Assembly (NCBI RefSeq): GCF_000423925.1
Contig: NZ_AUIX01000034.1
Coordinates: forward strand, 1-64,000
DNA from: Butyrivibrio sp. VCD2006
GTDB lineage: Bacteria; Bacillota; Clostridia; Lachnospirales; Lachnospiraceae
Direction: 5' to 3'
DNA length: 64,000 bases
Below, piece by piece: positions 61,186 to 64,000 of the stretch. The notes beneath the pieces were generated by a model. It ran no database searches. It was not told the DNA's origin and was given only the letters and a program-made list of their open reading frames with translations. Position 1 is the stretch's first letter, and each line of letters begins with the position of its first letter. Made by a program: the position numbers and the translations under genes.

Positions 61186-62358
61186 TTAACAAAGCAAACT
61201 CGAATATAACTGCTCGTGCATTTCAAACATCTTATTTTGATCTAATATTTGGTACGTTCTGCTAATATAACTGTTTTTATCCAAGATATCCTGAAATGAT
61301 AACTCATCAAGCATACTACATAGGTCATCATTATTCAAAGAAAATAGCCATCCATTATGTTCATTGACTATTTCAGAATTACCTCCAACATCACTAGCCA
61401 TTACCGGTGTACCACACGAAAGACTTTCAAGAATGGCACATGAATAATTCTCTGCAGCACTCGGTAATATGAACACGTCACTGGCAGCATATAATGAAGC
61501 CATTTCATTTTCATCATTTATTTTACCATGTTCAATAATCTCATATTCCTTTGGTAAAGAATCAACTAGAGGGCCCCCAAATATATGAATTTCAAACTTT
61601 GCTTTATTTTTCAAATTATGTAAAGCATGAATTACAGTGCCAATATTTTTATAACTGCTTCTATTAGAGTTACTTCCAAACAGTATTCTGATTTTATTAT
61701 GATCCAACTCTTTTTTTATAAATTTGAAGCAATTTAAATCTACGCCATTATTAATAATCATCTTTCTATTATTTTGCAAAGCACTTTGATTCACCAATTC
61801 ATATAACCACTTTGAAGGAGTTATAATGAATATTTCAGAGGAATAGCTTTGCATCTTTCTTTCAAACATTTTTTTACTATCCGAAAAAAAGACTTTTGGA
61901 TAAAGATTCCTATGTGGGCATTTCGCACAATCCGTTTTCCATTTTTCACATTCAATTGAATACGCACAATGAGCAGTTATAGCCCACTGATCATGTAAAG
62001 TCCAAACCACATGGCAGTACTTCGTAAAATATGCCAAATCACTAACTCCAATATAATTACCATGTATATTGTGAAAATGAACAATGTCAATGTCATAGTC
62101 CTTTATCATTTTTCTAATCAAATATCTAGCACGATAATCACGAATTCTTGCATTATTTGTAAGAACTTTAACAATAGTGTTTAAACAGCCTAATAGGCCT
62201 TTTTGCGGATAAACATAAGGAACATCAGATCCTTTTGTGTGTTTACCCTCCATAAAATAGGTATTATTACCATATTGCTGCATTCCCTTAAATAATACCC
62301 GGGCAATCTTTTCAGCTCCTCCTCCATATAGATTTGTATTTATATATAAAATATTCAC
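61186..62358 (-). CDS. Family 4 (GT-B) glycosyltransferase
   Basis: A 390-residue transferase with the N-terminal GGGAEKIAR motif, a cysteine cluster (HCAYSIECEKWKTDCAKCPHRN) known from WcaC-type enzymes, and the donor-binding region AENYSCAILESLSCGTPVMASDVGGNSEIV. It starts within the stop codon region of the preceding gene (4-bp ATGA overlap), so both are coupled. Donor and acceptor sugars unknown. Confidence 0.93.
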   Translation of the reverse strand: MNILYINTNLYGGGAEKIARVLFKGMQQYGNNTYFMEGKHTKGSDVPYVYPQKGLLGCLNTIVKVLTNNARIRDYRARYLIRKMIKDYDIDIVHFHNIHGNYIGVSDLAYFTKYCHVVWTLHDQWAITAHCAYSIECEKWKTDCAKCPHRNLYPKVFFSDSKKMFERKMQSYSSEIFIITPSKWLYELVNQSALQNNRKMIINNGVDLNCFKFIKKELDHNKIRILFGSNSNRSSYKNIGTVIHALHNLKNKAKFEIHIFGGPLVDSLPKEYEIIEHGKINDENEMASLYAASDVFILPSAAENYSCAILESLSCGTPVMASDVGGNSEIVNEHNGWLFSLNNDDLCSMLDELSFQDILDKNSYISRTYQILDQNKMFEMHEQLYSSLLC

Positions 62359-63122
62359 GAATGCACCCCTTTAGAATTTAATGTAAATAATCTCCCTAGT
62401 CCCCCTGTGATTTTTTGAATAAACTTATTAATCACAAGAAAGTACGGGCAATATCTAGATTGTATATTATATCGCTCCGTCAAAAGATGAGTTTTATTTT
62501 CATCCGAAGAACTTACTCCAGAATTATCATAATTACAAATAACCTGATTCATGTAACAAATTCTATATTTTTTGAAATACATATAATACAACCAATCTCT
62601 ATCCGCACAGAATTTGAACGATGTATCAAATTGATACTCATCAAATAATTCTCTTTGCGCTATTATACTCTGATGACATATCATATTTGCCATAATCAAA
62701 GAATGAATTCCGAATCTTTTTTTTATTATTTTTTGTGTCCCATTGTTTTTCATTACAGCAGTGTTTCCATATATTATATTTGGATATTTTTTTTGTACTA
62801 TATTGTTAATAATCTCATCAACAGTATTTTGGGAAAAAAAAGTATCACCCGCATTTAAAAAAATAACATAATCACCATGTGCGTGCTTTATAGCTTTATT
62901 CATAGCATCATATATGCCTGCATCTGATTGTGAATATACTGAGATGAACATATACTTTTCTTTATATTTAGTTGCAATGTTCAGTGTATTATCTGTCGAC
63001 CCACCATCACATATTATCGATTCCAACTTACAATTTGTCTGATTCTGTAAAACAATAGAGTCCAGTGTTTGTCCTATCTGTTTTTCACCATTTTTAACAA
63101 CTGTTATAATAGATAATATCAT
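62355..63122 (-). CDS. Family 2 glycosyltransferase
   Basis: A 255-residue GT-A transferase of the WcaE/colanic-acid type: SIITVVKNGEKQIGQTLDSI, ICDGGSTDNT and the metal motif LNAGDTFF (NAGD instead of DxD, as in this subgroup). It is the first of two coupled transferase genes. The 224 bp upstream (63123-63345) hold no gene or clear promoter. Confidence 0.92.
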   Translation of the reverse strand: MILSIITVVKNGEKQIGQTLDSIVLQNQTNCKLESIICDGGSTDNTLNIATKYKEKYMFISVYSQSDAGIYDAMNKAIKHAHGDYVIFLNAGDTFFSQNTVDEIINNIVQKKYPNIIYGNTAVMKNNGTQKIIKKRFGIHSLIMANMICHQSIIAQRELFDEYQFDTSFKFCADRDWLYYMYFKKYRICYMNQVICNYDNSGVSSSDENKTHLLTERYNIQSRYCPYFLVINKFIQKITGGLGRLFTLNSKGVHS

Positions 63123-63345
63123 CTAAAAAGTTCTTTCCTTCCGTATTTTCTTTGAGGTAATTCAATTATATTTTTCTTTTCGCAATGACATCGTTCATAA
63201 CTAAATAATCAAACATGTTTCCAGAATTATCTAGTGACATTTTTCAACAAAACATCACCACTACCATCAATTTTGTCATAAGTAAAAAACATGTAATTTA
63301 TTCATGAACCCTACTTTTATCCGTCTTTATTATATAAATACAAAA

Positions 63346-64000
63346 TTATAAAGATCTTCTTGTTTCTATTCTCAACATATTTTTTATATATCTAAGGATT
63401 TCACATACTTTTATCGCAAAATATGGATTTATACAGGCGCAACATGCGATAAAGCGCCATATCATATTTGTATTATTATCCACGAGAACAGTCTTCGCAT
63501 TTCGTTCCACGAATTTACATAACTCCTTTTTTAAAAGGATACTGCTTTTTTCGTTTTGTAGGTTGCTAGCATAATTACACGCCAGTGTGAATTGCTTATT
63601 TATTATCGCACGCGATAGTCTACCATTTGTTGAAGATCTAATATCTCCGAAAAGTCTTTTAATAGCATTCCATGATGGCTGTATTTTTGAGTATTGCATA
63701 GTATGAACAGCACTATTGGGTACCTGATAATATAAATAACTAATACTTGGTGTATAAGCAATCCTTTTACACATTAAAAATAATTCATAAACAAATATCA
63801 TATCTTCGCTATATGGAACATCTTCCCAAAAATGAATGCTCTTAACCATATCTGCTTTTATGAGTTTTACGACAGGATAACCATTCAACTTTTTTCTATA
63901 TAACATAGCAATTGCTGCTTCTTCTCCTGAATAGATTTCAACATTTGAATCTTGGTGAAATACCGGTTTTTCTTCTCCTAATCGCAATTTATAATATCCA
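63346..64000 (-). CDS. Family 2 glycosyltransferase, C-terminal part (runs off the window)
   Basis: At least 217 residues; the frame stays open to the last base of the window (GYYKLRLGEE...), so the start and the GT-A nucleotide-binding half lie outside. The visible part has the catalytic-base region of capsule GT2 enzymes (FWEDVPYSEDMIFVYELFLMCKRIAYTPSISYLYY). The C-terminus is helical and basic. Confidence 0.8.
   Translation of the reverse strand, partial: GYYKLRLGEEKPVFHQDSNVEIYSGEEAAIAMLYRKKLNGYPVVKLIKADMVKSIHFWEDVPYSEDMIFVYELFLMCKRIAYTPSISYLYYQVPNSAVHTMQYSKIQPSWNAIKRLFGDIRSSTNGRLSRAIINKQFTLACNYASNLQNEKSSILLKKELCKFVERNAKTVLVDNNTNMIWRFIACCACINPYFAIKVCEILRYIKNMLRIETRRSL

Overview
The window looks like a chromosomal segment of a low-GC Gram-positive Firmicute of the Clostridia, most likely a Lachnospiraceae (Butyrivibrio-like) gut or rumen polysaccharide degrader. 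The signs are a GH43 arabinosidase/xylosidase, YesM/YesN-type two-component sugar sensing with a CUT1 ABC transporter and a DUF624 protein, strong AGGAGG-type ribosome binding sites, InlB-type repeats and CotH proteins. No species can be assigned from the sequence alone. Almost every gene lies on the minus strand; the exceptions are pncB, a small DUF559 endonuclease and one AraC regulator near the left end.

Layout. 0-2.4 kb: nicotinate phosphoribosyltransferase, then a DUF559 nuclease gene enclosed between two halves of a palindromic repeat. 2.4-4.9 kb: GH43 glycosidase with a divergent AraC regulator, then the SRP RNA gene with a consensus promoter. 5-11.1 kb: YesN/YesM two-component pair, two sugar permeases and their lipoprotein binding protein. 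11.2-25.2 kb: mostly core genes (radical SAM activase, tadA, a CdaR/PucR regulator, a secreted Ig-like protein, the shared MsmK ATPase, DUF624, a lysophospholipase-like hydrolase, a Ser-rich membrane protein ending in a sortase-B-like domain without catalytic residues, metG, map). Two large palindromic tandem-repeat elements fill the spaces at 17.86-18.19 kb and 24.06-24.36 kb.

25.4-31.9 kb and 43-64 kb form a surface-polysaccharide region: O-antigen ligase/polymerase, two CapD-type nucleotide-sugar dehydratases, two related GT-C-like membrane proteins, GDP-fucose synthesis (gmd, fcl), a flippase, LicD, a cytidylyltransferase-aminotransferase fusion, ATP-grasp, GNAT and MaoC proteins and several glycosyltransferases. 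A 1,623-residue CotH/InlB-repeat surface protein sits among them. The region becomes visibly more AT-rich after about 38 kb.

31.9-42.6 kb is an accessory island inserted between the two halves of that region: a broken Rpn-type transposase, a TOPRIM plus AAA-ATPase pair resembling AbiL/RloAB, an IS element with short inverted repeats, an XRE regulator coupled to a REP-associated tyrosine transposase with a winged-helix tail, and a three-gene cassette of two HAD-phosphoribosyltransferase fusions around a DprA/SLOG protein. That cassette, the repeat family with its nested nuclease, the inactive sortase and the predicted phospho-amino-alcohol decoration genes are the strongest candidates for undescribed biology.
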